A model generated the notes under the pieces. That model did not search any database. It saw only the letters and a list, made by a program, of their open reading frames with translations, and was not told the DNA's origin. Source: Lentimicrobiaceae bacterium (GTDB lineage: Bacteria > Bacteroidota > Bacteroidia > Bacteroidales > SKPS01). From it: a stretch of 8,452 bases of DNA. The position numbers and the translations under genes were made by a program. The DNA is taken from NCBI GenBank assembly GCA_007119395.1, contig SKPS01000035.1, positions 1-8,452 on the forward strand, given 5' to 3'. This document shows positions 1 through 7,008 of the stretch, piece by piece; positions within the stretch are counted from its first letter, which is position 1; every line of letters begins with the position of its first letter.

Positions 1-85
1 ACTTAAGAAGGGTTGCCGAAAACCACCCAAACATACCGGCAACTGGTTTCAGGAAAGAATTGATGGTTGCTGCTGATATTTTTTT

Positions 86-93
86 TACTTTTG
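86..93 (+). promoter_or_regulatory. Candidate Bacteroidota -7 promoter element (TACTTTTG)
   Basis: TACTTTTG matches the Bacteroidota housekeeping -7 consensus TAnnTTTG. TTG triplets lie upstream at 60-62 (23-base spacer) and 67-69 (16-base spacer), either of which could act as the -33 element. Transcription would start near position 100, giving a leader of about 55 bases before the ATG at 155. It is the best candidate promoter for the plus-strand run ending with rsmD. The call rests on motif match and position only. Confidence 0.45.
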
Positions 94-154
94 CACCGAT
101 GATGTTTCGACAGGCATCGCCAATAAATAAACAACAAATCAATATTCAGACCTC

Positions 155-952
155 ATGGACAATATAAAAATTCTTGCCTTGAAGCTTTTCTTTCCGGCCA
201 TCATCTTTATTGCCGGGATGATTATAATTATTTTTGGAGCCACAGGAGGCCAAAGTGGGTTTTTTATCTTTGGCGGCGTAGGTTTATTCCTTGTGGGAGG
301 GCTATCCGGATTGATCATTATCGGTTACGACTGGCTACCCTTGCAGTTGTACAAGATTCTGATGTTTGCCTTGATACCTGGCATCCTGTTGATGTTTTGG
401 TTTAGCTTTAACTCCATCAATGATCCGATCAAGTTTGAAAACGAATATCGTCGCAGAGGAGATGTGGTAAAAGAACGACTCATTCACGTTCGTGATGCAC
501 AGGAGGCCTTTAGAAGTGTGCACAGGAGATACACAACAGACTTTGATACCTTGATCGACTTTGTTAAATATGGAGAGATGCCTCTGCTCAGAAGAATCAA
601 CAACACCCCAGTTCACCTTCTTGACTCTATCTCAGACCGTGAAGCCATGAGACGCGGGTTCATCGAGATCGACACCAGCTACATCAACGTGAAAGACTCT
701 ATCTTTAAAAACGTCTTCAATTTTAACCCTGACAACCTCAGGTATATTCCATTCTCCAGTCCAAGGCAGGAGTTTGCGATGCAAGCCGGTATGGTGAGTC
801 GCGGAAATGTTACGGTGCCTGTATTTGAAGTGGTTGCTGACAGGAACATATTCCTTCACGACCAAAGAGAACAATTTATCAAGCAGGAGCACGTCATCTC
901 ATACCAGGTCGGGTCAATGATTGAGCCTATCCGGGATGGTAACTGGCAATAG
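155..952 (+). CDS. Conserved Bacteroidota membrane protein with pilin-like soluble domain
   Basis: This 265-residue protein has no assigned function. Three hydrophobic segments lie at about residues 9-28, 33-56 and 66-86, followed by a soluble region of about 180 residues. The stretch at about 90-140 (start INDPIKFENEY, then VVKERLIHVRDAQEAFRSVH and YTTDFDTLIDF) resembles the amphipathic helix and first loop of type II secretion/type IV pseudopilins, where a basic helix leads into an AQ-x-A/Y-F/Y pattern and a YT-D-D-L motif. The C-terminal part (VPVFEV near 221-226, VGSMIEP near 252-258, ending DGNW) matches my memory of an uncharacterised family widespread in Bacteroidota. With three TM segments and the N-terminus inside, the large domain would face the periplasm (inference). 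The ATG at 155 sits directly before the first hydrophobic segment. It is first in a run with the DUF3822 gene 17 bp downstream. The CDS call is secure; the pilin-like reading is tentative. Confidence 0.85.
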   Translation: MDNIKILALKLFFPAIIFIAGMIIIIFGATGGQSGFFIFGGVGLFLVGGLSGLIIIGYDWLPLQLYKILMFALIPGILLMFWFSFNSINDPIKFENEYRRRGDVVKERLIHVRDAQEAFRSVHRRYTTDFDTLIDFVKYGEMPLLRRINNTPVHLLDSISDREAMRRGFIEIDTSYINVKDSIFKNVFNFNPDNLRYIPFSSPRQEFAMQAGMVSRGNVTVPVFEVVADRNIFLHDQREQFIKQEHVISYQVGSMIEPIRDGNWQ

Positions 953-969
953 AACCAAATCTCCGTCTG

Positions 970-1815
970 ATGGACAACCACTCGCTGCCGGGCATCCGAT
1001 ATGTTGATCCGGGATTTCAACAAGCTGATCCCGCACAGCACCGGTTTGTGGCATCTGTCAACCATCGGGGTATAGGCTTGGTTGTGGTAAACCATCACAA
1101 CAAAAGCATCAAACTGGCTGCTTTTACAGAGTGCTGCAACGATGATGTATATGCAGAGTTGGCTAACATACTGCCCACCTGGTCATCGTTGCTCCCTGAA
1201 GGAGTGCAGGGAACAATCATCATGGCATCAACCAAAGCGACCCTGGTGCCGGGGCAAACCGAGAACGAGCAGGAGGTCACCTCATTATTGAACATGCATT
1301 TTGATGTTCAGGCCGATGAAAAGGTGCTGGTTTCGTACCTCAGCGCATTGGACGCCTCTATGGTATGGGCTGTTCCCGGCAAGCTTTTTTCTATGCTGAA
1401 CAGCTGGAAACCTGATGCAGCGATGCGTCAGGTTGGTGATGTAATCACCACTACAGACCACCAAAAGAATTCCGATAACAGAAGTGACGGTCATCTCTCC
1501 GTGTTTCTTGACAGCGACACCTTCTATGTACATGCTTACCGGGATGGCACCACGCAATTCCTGAACAGCTTTCAATGGAAAACGCAAGAGGAGTTGCTCT
1601 ATTTTCTGGTTGCCATATCCGACAAATTGGACATGCCGGCAAGCAACACACACCTGGAGGTCATGGGAGCTCCGGCAACCAATGACGATCTGCCGAATTA
1701 CCTTCAGAAAGTATTCCCGAAGGCACAATATGCCGGATCCGCTCACACTGAGTTGCCTCATGTAGAGCGCCCCCTGTTTCATCACCTAGTACAGTTCACC
1801 CATTGCGAATCATAG
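970..1815 (+). CDS. DUF3822 family protein
   Basis: This soluble protein of 281 residues has no signal peptide or membrane segment. It is recognised as DUF3822, a Bacteroidota family of about 260-280 residues, from the ATLVPGQ segment near 90-96 followed by an acidic stretch (ENEQE), the alternating strands near 115-140, and the FLNSFQWKTQEELLYFLV block near 197-214. The order of strands and helices recalls actin-fold assembly ATPases such as PilM/GspL, but I see no clear nucleotide-binding motif, so that link is an inference. The gene lies 17 bp after the membrane-protein gene and overlaps the rsmD start by 13 bp, suggesting co-transcription and perhaps coupled translation. The start is ATG 970, with no other good Met nearby. 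The family assignment is fairly sure; the biochemical role is unknown. Confidence 0.85.
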   Translation: MDNHSLPGIRYVDPGFQQADPAQHRFVASVNHRGIGLVVVNHHNKSIKLAAFTECCNDDVYAELANILPTWSSLLPEGVQGTIIMASTKATLVPGQTENEQEVTSLLNMHFDVQADEKVLVSYLSALDASMVWAVPGKLFSMLNSWKPDAAMRQVGDVITTTDHQKNSDNRSDGHLSVFLDSDTFYVHAYRDGTTQFLNSFQWKTQEELLYFLVAISDKLDMPASNTHLEVMGAPATNDDLPNYLQKVFPKAQYAGSAHTELPHVERPLFHHLVQFTHCES

Positions 1816-2369
1816 GGGGGCAATATAAAGGGAGGCGGGTTTCCGCGCCGTCTTCATTGCCGGTCAGGCCTACCACAGACATGGCAAGAGAGGCACTGTT
1901 TAACTTGCTGAGAACGCGGGTTGATCTGGATGAAGCCAATGTGGTGGATCTCTTCAGCGGCACAGGGTTCATCTCTTTTGAGTTCTGCAGTCGCGGGGCA
2001 AAACATGTAACAGCAGTAGAGAAGCACCGTGGGTGTGTAAAGTTTATCACACAAACAGCAGCAACATTGGGAATAAGCAACCTGTCGGTCATTCAGGGGG
2101 ATGTATTCAGGTTTCTAAAGATGGGATCGTCCCATGCTGACCTGGTCTTTGCTGACCCTCCTTACGATTTGCCAAACCTCTCTGATCTGGCAGACACCAT
2201 CCTTGAGGAGAATGTGCTAAATCCGGAAGGGCTATTGATCATTGAACATGGCAAAAGCACTCACTTTCATACCCACCCGTGCTTTCAGGAAGAGCGGCGT
2301 TATGGCAGTGTGCATTTCTCTTTTTTTATTGCGCCAGCCAGACCCATAGCACCCAGGCAGGAGCTGTAA
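1803..2369 (+). CDS. rsmD: 16S rRNA (guanine(966)-N(2))-methyltransferase RsmD
   Basis: RsmD methylates N2 of G966 (E. coli numbering) in 16S rRNA using S-adenosylmethionine, late in small-subunit assembly. The N-terminal signature RIIGGQYKGRR (2-12) followed by RPTTDMAREALFNLL (22-36) is diagnostic. SAM motif I is DLFSGTGF (49-56), an acidic residue follows at E73, and the catalytic DPPY is at 118-121. The start must be TTG at 1803, because the first ATG (codon 27) would remove the conserved N-terminus. The start overlaps the end of the DUF3822 gene by 13 bp. The protein is 188 residues; homologues usually stop near the FSFF motif (172-175), but here 13 residues follow (to PRQEL), encoded by DNA that overlaps the end of the convergent cdsA by 44 bp. 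Confidence 0.93.
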   Translation: MRIIGGQYKGRRVSAPSSLPVRPTTDMAREALFNLLRTRVDLDEANVVDLFSGTGFISFEFCSRGAKHVTAVEKHRGCVKFITQTAATLGISNLSVIQGDVFRFLKMGSSHADLVFADPPYDLPNLSDLADTILEENVLNPEGLLIIEHGKSTHFHTHPCFQEERRYGSVHFSFFIAPARPIAPRQEL

Positions 2370-3030
2370 CAAGAACTGCATCGAAGCGATCGAAAAAACC
2401 TCCGTGTCCAGGCATCATATTGCCAGAATCTTTTACTCCTGCGGCCCTTTTTAGTTTTGACTGCAGAAGGTCTCCGGCATTGGATGCTATTGTCACGATG
2501 AGTCCACCAACCAGCCAAAAAGTCAGAGAAGAGGCCTTTCCATAGGAGATCCATATCAACCAGGCTGCCGCCAAGGTAAACAGGAGACCACCCAGTGCTC
2601 CTTCCCATGTTTTTGCCGGAGAAATGCGGGGTGCCAACAAATGCTTGCCCACAGAGATCCCCGTCAGGTAGGCGAATGAATCGTGAACCCATATAAGAAC
2701 AAACATTGCAGCGGTAATCTCTGCCCCACGAAACCCTTTCACGCTCTGATCCAACAGGGTGGGCGCCAAAATCACAAGAGCAAACGGAAGCAATACCCAT
2801 ACCGTTCCCCCAAAAAGGGTAATAATAAGTCCACCACCCTTTCGGTCAGCTTGCGAATGTATGCCAAATCCTGCTCTGAGCTTTAAAAATTCAACAAATA
2901 CCAGCACGGCATAGGTTGTCATTACGACGTAATATGCTGTAGTGACAAACAGGAGAGTTCCCAGCACGGATAAAACGAAAAGTGATCCACTGGCACCTCT
3001 TACAAGCAGTTTGCGTAGAGGATCAGTCAT
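2326..3030 (-). CDS. cdsA: Phosphatidate cytidylyltransferase (CDP-diglyceride synthase)
   Basis: CdsA converts phosphatidic acid and CTP to CDP-diacylglycerol, the precursor of bacterial phospholipids, in the inner membrane. The full CDS signature is present: S-KLKR-AAGV-KD-SGNMMPGHGG-FFDRFD at about 191-217, with the metal-binding KD and D residues, preceded by the conserved ISPAKTWEG block near 135-143 and the WVHDSFAYLTG segment near 114-124. Seven hydrophobic segments are visible, and the protein has 234 residues, while typical members have about 265-280 and the Thermotoga enzyme has nine TM helices; the shortening lies in the N-terminal half, around residues 50-70. The ATG at 3030 overlaps the upstream LUD gene's stop by 8 bp (ATGACTGA), pointing to translational coupling. 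Its 3' end overlaps rsmD on the opposite strand. It is the last gene of the rsfS operon in this window. Confidence 0.93.
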   Translation of the reverse strand: MTDPLRKLLVRGASGSLFVLSVLGTLLFVTTAYYVVMTTYAVLVFVEFLKLRAGFGIHSQADRKGGGLIITLFGGTVWVLLPFALVILAPTLLDQSVKGFRGAEITAAMFVLIWVHDSFAYLTGISVGKHLLAPRISPAKTWEGALGGLLFTLAAAWLIWISYGKASSLTFWLVGGLIVTIASNAGDLLQSKLKRAAGVKDSGNMMPGHGGFFDRFDAVLVTAPAWVLWVWLAQ

Positions 3031-3691
3031 TGGGGAGCGGATGGTTTATGTCGTCGATCATAAAAACGATCAGCTGTTTTGGTCCATGCGCACCCATGAC
3101 GAGTGTTTTCTCAATATCGGCTGTACGACTCGGCCCTGTAATCATGGTGATCATGGAGGGGATGTTCTCACCGTACCGGGCCAACATCAGCTTAAACGCA
3201 TCGGCAATATCAGGGACTACCTGTGATGCATAGGCCATTACCATATGGATCTCCGGGTAGCTATACATTCTTCGCGCGTCAGATGCCACAGTAGAGACGA
3301 GCACACTGCCTGTGCGAGCGATCAATGCCTCACATGTTGTAAGCGATACATCCATGTCATCCATCATGCCCACTTTAGTACCTCCTGCAACCTTAACTTC
3401 TGCCAGGCCAAGCAGTTCAGCAACCGGAGGGTTCAAGCACCATATCTCGTGCCAGTTGTATTCTTGCATAAGAGCCATTAGGTTTTTCAGCATTTCGCTT
3501 TCATCGATGCAATATACAAACTGCCCCCCTACTGCATTCAATGCCTCCGCAAAGGCTATTTCTCCCACGGGATCAACCTCCGCAAAAGGTTGATTGTCTG
3601 GCTTAACGTAGAAATATGGGTTTTCAACTTTCTGGATCAGGGCGTTCCGAATGTCCTTCAGCACCCTCTCCCTGGCTGTCGTTTGCTTCAT
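3023..3691 (-). CDS. LUD-domain protein (LutC/YkgG-like)
   Basis: This 222-residue cytoplasmic protein belongs to the LUD (lactate utilisation, formerly DUF162) family. The family's C-terminal signature TGPSRTADIE is at 185-194, followed by LVMGAHGPKQL (197-207), and the ARTGSVLV strand lies near 125-132. The N-terminus (ARERVLKDIRNAL) is the usual helix of solo LUD proteins. LutC partners LutA and LutB in L-lactate oxidation, but neither is present here, so lactate use should not be assumed. I start the gene at ATG 3691, which begins directly before this helix; an in-frame ATG at 3730 would add 13 basic residues that look like read-through of ftsH sequence. Even so, the gene overlaps the end of ftsH by 68 bp. 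The family call is firm; the function is unknown, and its place between ftsH and cdsA suggests a housekeeping role. Confidence 0.88.
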   Translation of the reverse strand: MKQTTARERVLKDIRNALIQKVENPYFYVKPDNQPFAEVDPVGEIAFAEALNAVGGQFVYCIDESEMLKNLMALMQEYNWHEIWCLNPPVAELLGLAEVKVAGGTKVGMMDDMDVSLTTCEALIARTGSVLVSTVASDARRMYSYPEIHMVMAYASQVVPDIADAFKLMLARYGENIPSMITMITGPSRTADIEKTLVMGAHGPKQLIVFMIDDINHPLPND

Positions 3692-5750
3692 GGTCTTTTT
3701 GGTATTGGCTTTTACCGTAGATTTTCTCAAGGTCTTCGCTGAAAATCACCTCCTTTTCGAGTAAAACCTGGGCCAGTTGTTCAAGTTTTTCGCGGTTTTC
3801 ACGAAGGATGTTCAAGGCGCGCTGATAGGCAGCCTCCACCAGTTCACGCACCTCTTTATCAATCACCTCTGCCGTTTTTTCACTGTAGGGCCTGTTGAAG
3901 TTGTATTCCTGCTGCCCTGTGCTATCGTAATAAGAGAGGTTTCCGATTTGCTTATTGAGGCCAAAGTAGGCAACCATAGAGTACGCTTGCTTCGTAACCC
4001 GTTCCAGGTCATTGAGTGCTCCGGTGGAGACTTTTCCGAAAATGATCTCTTCAGCAGCTCTTCCTCCGAGGTATGCCGTTAACTCATCGAACATTTGGTC
4101 ATAGGTGGTTATCTGGCGCTCTTCAGGCAGGTACCAGGCAGCGCCCAAAGCCTTCCCGCGGGGGATAATGGTCACCTTTACCAAAGGTGCCGCATGCTCT
4201 ACGAGCCAGCTTACGGAAGCATGCCCAGCTTCATGAAAAGCGATCACCCGTTTTTCAGCTGTGGAGATGATTTTATTGCGTTTTTCAAGCCCGCCAATAA
4301 TCCGATCGATGGCATCAAGAAAATCCTGCCTCTCAATCTTTGCCTTGCTTCTCCGGGCTGCAATCAGTGCCGCTTCATTACAAACATTGGCAATATCGGC
4401 TCCGGAGAAACCGGGCGTTTGCTTGGCAAGGAAATCAACATGAACATCCTCGTGCACCTTCAATGGTTTCATGTGCACCAAAAAGATCGCCTTCCGCTCA
4501 TTGAGGTCAGGCAGCTCGACATGTATCTGCCTGTCGAAACGACCGGCACGTAATAAGGCCCTGTCCAAAATATCAGCTCTGTTGGTTGCCGCCAATATGA
4601 TCACACCTGAATTGGTTGAAAAGCCATCCATCTCAGTCAACAGCTGGTTCAAGGTGTTTTCACGTTCATCATTGGCACCGGTTACGGCATTCTTGCCCCG
4701 GGCACGTCCAATAGCATCTATCTCATCAATAAAGATGATGCAGGGCGATTTCTCTTTTGCCTGCCGGAACAGATCCCGTACCCTGGAAGCACCAACACCC
4801 ACAAACATCTCTACAAAATCAGAACCGGAGATTGAGAAGAAAGGTACCTGTGCTTCTCCCGCTACAGCTTTGGCAAGCAATGTTTTCCCAGTACCGGGCG
4901 GGCCAACGAGCAATGCACCCTTGGGAATCTTACCACCAAGGTCTGTATATCGCTTTGGGTTTTTCAAAAAGTCAACAATCTCCATGATCTCAACCTTGGC
5001 CTCTTCCAGCCCGGCCACATCAGTAAAGTTGACCTTTACACTTGTGTCCCGGTCGAACAGTTGTGCTTTCGACTTCCCAATGTTGAACATCTGCCCACCA
5101 CCAGGGCCGCCCCTACCCATCATCCTCATCAGGAATATCCAAACAACAATGATCAGCACCAGTGGAATCAGCCAACCCAGCTCACGCCCCCATTCACGAC
5201 GCTCTTCTACCTTCACGGGAATGTTCACCTTACGACGGATGTCTTCTACGGCCTGATAATACATCTTGCGGGTCACCAAAGAGTCTTCGACCACCATAGA
5301 CTCCCATAGCCCGGTAGTGTCCTGGGTGATCAGCTTGGCTTGCAACTCATCAAATCGCCTGTCAAATTGCTCAGGTGACACAATGGGCAGCCGGTAATGA
5401 GGTCCCGGATTGGGCGCATCATTAAAACCATGCACATGCACCTCGTGTTTCTCTGAGTGTATAGAGTCCGTAAGATGCTCTTCAAGAATAAAAACCTCAA
5501 CGAACTTATTGTTAACCAGCACCACTTCAGCAACATGATGCCTCAGCAACATATCACGCTCAAACTCCAGCCATGTGATCTCCTGCAAGCCACTACCCCA
5601 CCGCATGGTGGTGATGGCAAGAAAGAACAGGGCCAGCAACCCATAAATCCAGAAGATTCTGTTGTTGCCCTTTTTGGGAGGCGTACCACCGCCCGGCTTT
5701 CCTGATGGACCGCCACTGCCTTTGCTGTTTTTTATCTCCTTCTCGTTCAT
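3624..5750 (-). CDS. ftsH: ATP-dependent zinc metalloprotease FtsH
   Basis: FtsH is a hexameric membrane AAA+ protease that extracts and degrades unassembled or damaged membrane proteins and selected cytosolic regulators. The 708-residue protein has a Gly/Pro/Lys-rich cytoplasmic N-terminus (8-30), TM1 at about 31-50, a periplasmic domain to about 190, TM2 at about 191-211, Walker A GPPGTGKT (283-290), Walker B IIFIDE (338-343), the second region of homology ATNRADILDRALLRAGRFDRQ compressed at 388-408 with R401 and R404 as arginine fingers, zinc-binding HEAGH (506-510), and the third ligand Asp in GALND (about 581). All catalytic residues are present. The periplasmic region of about 140 residues is about twice that of E. 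coli FtsH. The start ATG 5750 is 6 bp after the rsfS stop. The hydrophilic acidic C-terminal tail is encoded in DNA shared with the LUD gene start. Confidence 0.97.
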   Translation of the reverse strand: MNEKEIKNSKGSGGPSGKPGGGTPPKKGNNRIFWIYGLLALFFLAITTMRWGSGLQEITWLEFERDMLLRHHVAEVVLVNNKFVEVFILEEHLTDSIHSEKHEVHVHGFNDAPNPGPHYRLPIVSPEQFDRRFDELQAKLITQDTTGLWESMVVEDSLVTRKMYYQAVEDIRRKVNIPVKVEERREWGRELGWLIPLVLIIVVWIFLMRMMGRGGPGGGQMFNIGKSKAQLFDRDTSVKVNFTDVAGLEEAKVEIMEIVDFLKNPKRYTDLGGKIPKGALLVGPPGTGKTLLAKAVAGEAQVPFFSISGSDFVEMFVGVGASRVRDLFRQAKEKSPCIIFIDEIDAIGRARGKNAVTGANDERENTLNQLLTEMDGFSTNSGVIILAATNRADILDRALLRAGRFDRQIHVELPDLNERKAIFLVHMKPLKVHEDVHVDFLAKQTPGFSGADIANVCNEAALIAARRSKAKIERQDFLDAIDRIIGGLEKRNKIISTAEKRVIAFHEAGHASVSWLVEHAAPLVKVTIIPRGKALGAAWYLPEERQITTYDQMFDELTAYLGGRAAEEIIFGKVSTGALNDLERVTKQAYSMVAYFGLNKQIGNLSYYDSTGQQEYNFNRPYSEKTAEVIDKEVRELVEAAYQRALNILRENREKLEQLAQVLLEKEVIFSEDLEKIYGKSQYQKDHEANDSQGEGAEGHSERPDPES

Positions 5751-5756
5751 GAAAGC

Positions 5757-6128
5757 CTATTCTTTAACATCTGGTTTGAATACCTCTGCATCAGCCCACA
5801 AATCCTCAAGTCGGTAAAAGGCTCTCACAGGGCCTGTAAAAACATGCGCCACCACATCGAAATAATCGATCAACACCCACTCATTCAATTGCCGCCCTTC
5901 TGTACTCCTCGGTGAGTGCCCCGTGGCCTGCTTTACTGTTCTATGTACCGACTCAGTAATGGCATCAACCTGCGTTCCGGAGTTACCATGACAAATAACA
6001 AAAAAATCAACTGCTCTGTTCGGAATGCTCCGCAGATCGAGCCGCACCACATTCTCCCCTTTCTTATCGAGCATCGCTTCCATTAACAAACCGGAGAGCT
6101 CCTCCGACGACACATCCCTTGGCTGCAT
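5757..6128 (-). CDS. rsfS: Ribosomal silencing factor RsfS
   Basis: RsfS binds ribosomal protein uL14 and blocks joining of the 30S and 50S subunits, lowering translation in stationary phase or starvation. The 123-residue protein has the family pattern: DFFVICHGNSGTQVDAI (41-57), EWVLIDYFDVVAHVF (83-97) and YRLEDLWADA (105-114). The length agrees with the family (about 105-130). The frame stays open upstream to an ATG at 6272, but those 48 extra residues are poorly conserved in type, hydrophobic, and would run through the presumed promoter and into the divergent birA gene, so ATG 6128 is chosen. It is the first gene of the rsfS-ftsH-LUD-cdsA operon, with only 6 bp before ftsH. Confidence 0.93.
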   Translation of the reverse strand: MQPRDVSSEELSGLLMEAMLDKKGENVVRLDLRSIPNRAVDFFVICHGNSGTQVDAITESVHRTVKQATGHSPRSTEGRQLNEWVLIDYFDVVAHVFTGPVRAFYRLEDLWADAEVFKPDVKE

Positions 6129-6161
6129 AAGTATATTTGCTGTTGAATAAAAAAAAACTTC

Positions 6162-6169
6162 TATATTTA
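6162..6169 (+). promoter_or_regulatory. Candidate birA promoter, -7-like element (TATATTTA)
   Basis: TATATTTA differs from TAnnTTTG in the last base and has a TTG at 6143-6145, 16 bases upstream. A leader of about 40 bases would precede the birA ATG at 6218. An exact match, TATATTTG at 6132-6139, lies further upstream but has no well-placed TTG. Either could serve birA. The 89-bp gap between rsfS and birA must hold both divergent promoters. The call is weak. Confidence 0.25.
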
Positions 6170-6172
6170 CGG

Positions 6173-6180
6173 CAAAATTA
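6173..6180 (-). promoter_or_regulatory. Candidate rsfS operon promoter, -7 element (TAATTTTG)
   Basis: Read on the minus strand, TAATTTTG fits TAnnTTTG exactly, with a TTG triplet at 6204-6202, 21 bases upstream, as a possible -33 element. The start site would lie about 40 bases before the rsfS ATG at 6128. The leader contains a run of nine U (6159-6150) and no clear Shine-Dalgarno sequence. It would drive the rsfS-ftsH-LUD-cdsA operon. This is motif evidence only. Confidence 0.4.
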
Positions 6181-6217
6181 AGAAAATTAAGCAAGCCATA
6201 CCAACTTAATAGAACCA

Positions 6218-6976
6218 ATGATTCTGGGACCGATTCTCGACCATCGACACCACTTCGACGAATGCTGTTCAACCAATGAAAGGTTATGGAACATCATCGA
6301 CAGCATCGACAACCATGAAGAGCACCAGGGGGCCTATGCAACCACAGACTTCCAGGAAGCAGGGCGCGGACAGGGCAACAATCATTGGTACAGCAGCCAC
6401 GGGCAAAATATCCTTATCAGTATCTATATTACCCCTTTACAAATTCCGCCTGTGTTTCAGTTTGATATCAGCAGGATCGCTTCATTACTACAACTCTGCT
6501 TCTTATCAGAATTTATTTCTTCGGAAAAACTGCGTATCAAGTGGCCCAATGACATGTACGTTAATGACAGGAAGCTGTCGGGTATGCTGATTGAAAACAG
6601 GGTGCTGGGCAACTCCATTCGCGCCAGCGTAATTGGTATTGGCATCAATGTTAATGAATTGGATTTTCCTGACACTCTACCTAATGCAACATCTCTGGCT
6701 CAGCTTACAGGGAAGGAGTACGACCTGGAACAGCTACTGAAGCAGATGGTCAAGGTGTTTCGCAAGCGATACCGTGGCATTAAATCGTACCAGCCTCAGG
6801 TGATCCACAAAGAATATGATAAGTGGCTGTACGGCCTGGGAGAGAAAAGAAGTTTTATGGCAAACGGGAAACATTTTGATGGTGTCATACTAGGCACAGA
6901 CCGTGCAGGGTTGTTACACATACAATCAAACGGCAGCAACCGGTTTTTTGGAATGAAAGAGGTAGTGTACCTCTGA
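6218..6976 (+). CDS. birA: Biotin--[acetyl-CoA-carboxylase] ligase (class I, no HTH)
   Basis: BirA activates biotin with ATP to biotinyl-5'-AMP and transfers it to the lysine of biotin carboxyl carrier proteins such as AccB. The 252-residue protein shows STN (18-20), the biotinyl-AMP loop GRGQGNNHW (49-57), the catalytic block KWPNDMYVNDRKLSGML (108-124) and GIGINVN (140-146), followed by the C-terminal SH3-like domain (about 205-252). It begins directly with the catalytic domain, so the N-terminal winged helix that lets E. coli BirA repress biotin genes is absent; this enzyme is expected to be catalytic only. The start ATG at 6218 lies directly before the conserved first strand. It diverges from rsfS and converges with the START-like gene, so it is probably its own transcription unit. 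Confidence 0.95.
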   Translation: MILGPILDHRHHFDECCSTNERLWNIIDSIDNHEEHQGAYATTDFQEAGRGQGNNHWYSSHGQNILISIYITPLQIPPVFQFDISRIASLLQLCFLSEFISSEKLRIKWPNDMYVNDRKLSGMLIENRVLGNSIRASVIGIGINVNELDFPDTLPNATSLAQLTGKEYDLEQLLKQMVKVFRKRYRGIKSYQPQVIHKEYDKWLYGLGEKRSFMANGKHFDGVILGTDRAGLLHIQSNGSNRFFGMKEVVYL

Positions 6977-7008
6977 AGATGAGTCTTTGTTGCCTTGAGC
7001 ACAGTCCT

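Noticed and set aside
1..167. Two open frames at the left edge: plus strand 3-167, and minus strand through 33-1 starting MFGWFSA
   Set aside because: Neither fragment resembles a family I know. The plus frame runs through the candidate promoter and into the next gene; the minus fragment has only 11 codons in the window. Sequence to the left is needed.
1285..1785. Minus-strand open frame opposite DUF3822
   Set aside because: Its sense partner has a clear family match; the antisense product is Cys/Arg/His-rich without a domain.
2279..2800. Open frames at 2279-2545 (plus) and 2300-2800 (minus, alternative frame)
   Set aside because: Both are alternative frames over the rsmD end and cdsA, which explain the region fully.
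3692..3730. 13-residue N-terminal extension of the LUD protein
   Set aside because: It would lengthen the overlap with ftsH to 107 bp, and the family helix begins right after the Met at 3691.
3777..5256. Long plus-strand open frames opposite ftsH (e.g. 4095-4553, 4471-5256)
   Set aside because: They are antisense shadows of a strongly conserved gene; their translations are low-complexity with no recognisable domain.
6129..6272. 48-residue N-terminal extension of RsfS from an ATG at 6272
   Set aside because: It is longer than the family, spans the promoter region and overlaps birA; the hydrophobic look comes from T-rich intergenic DNA.
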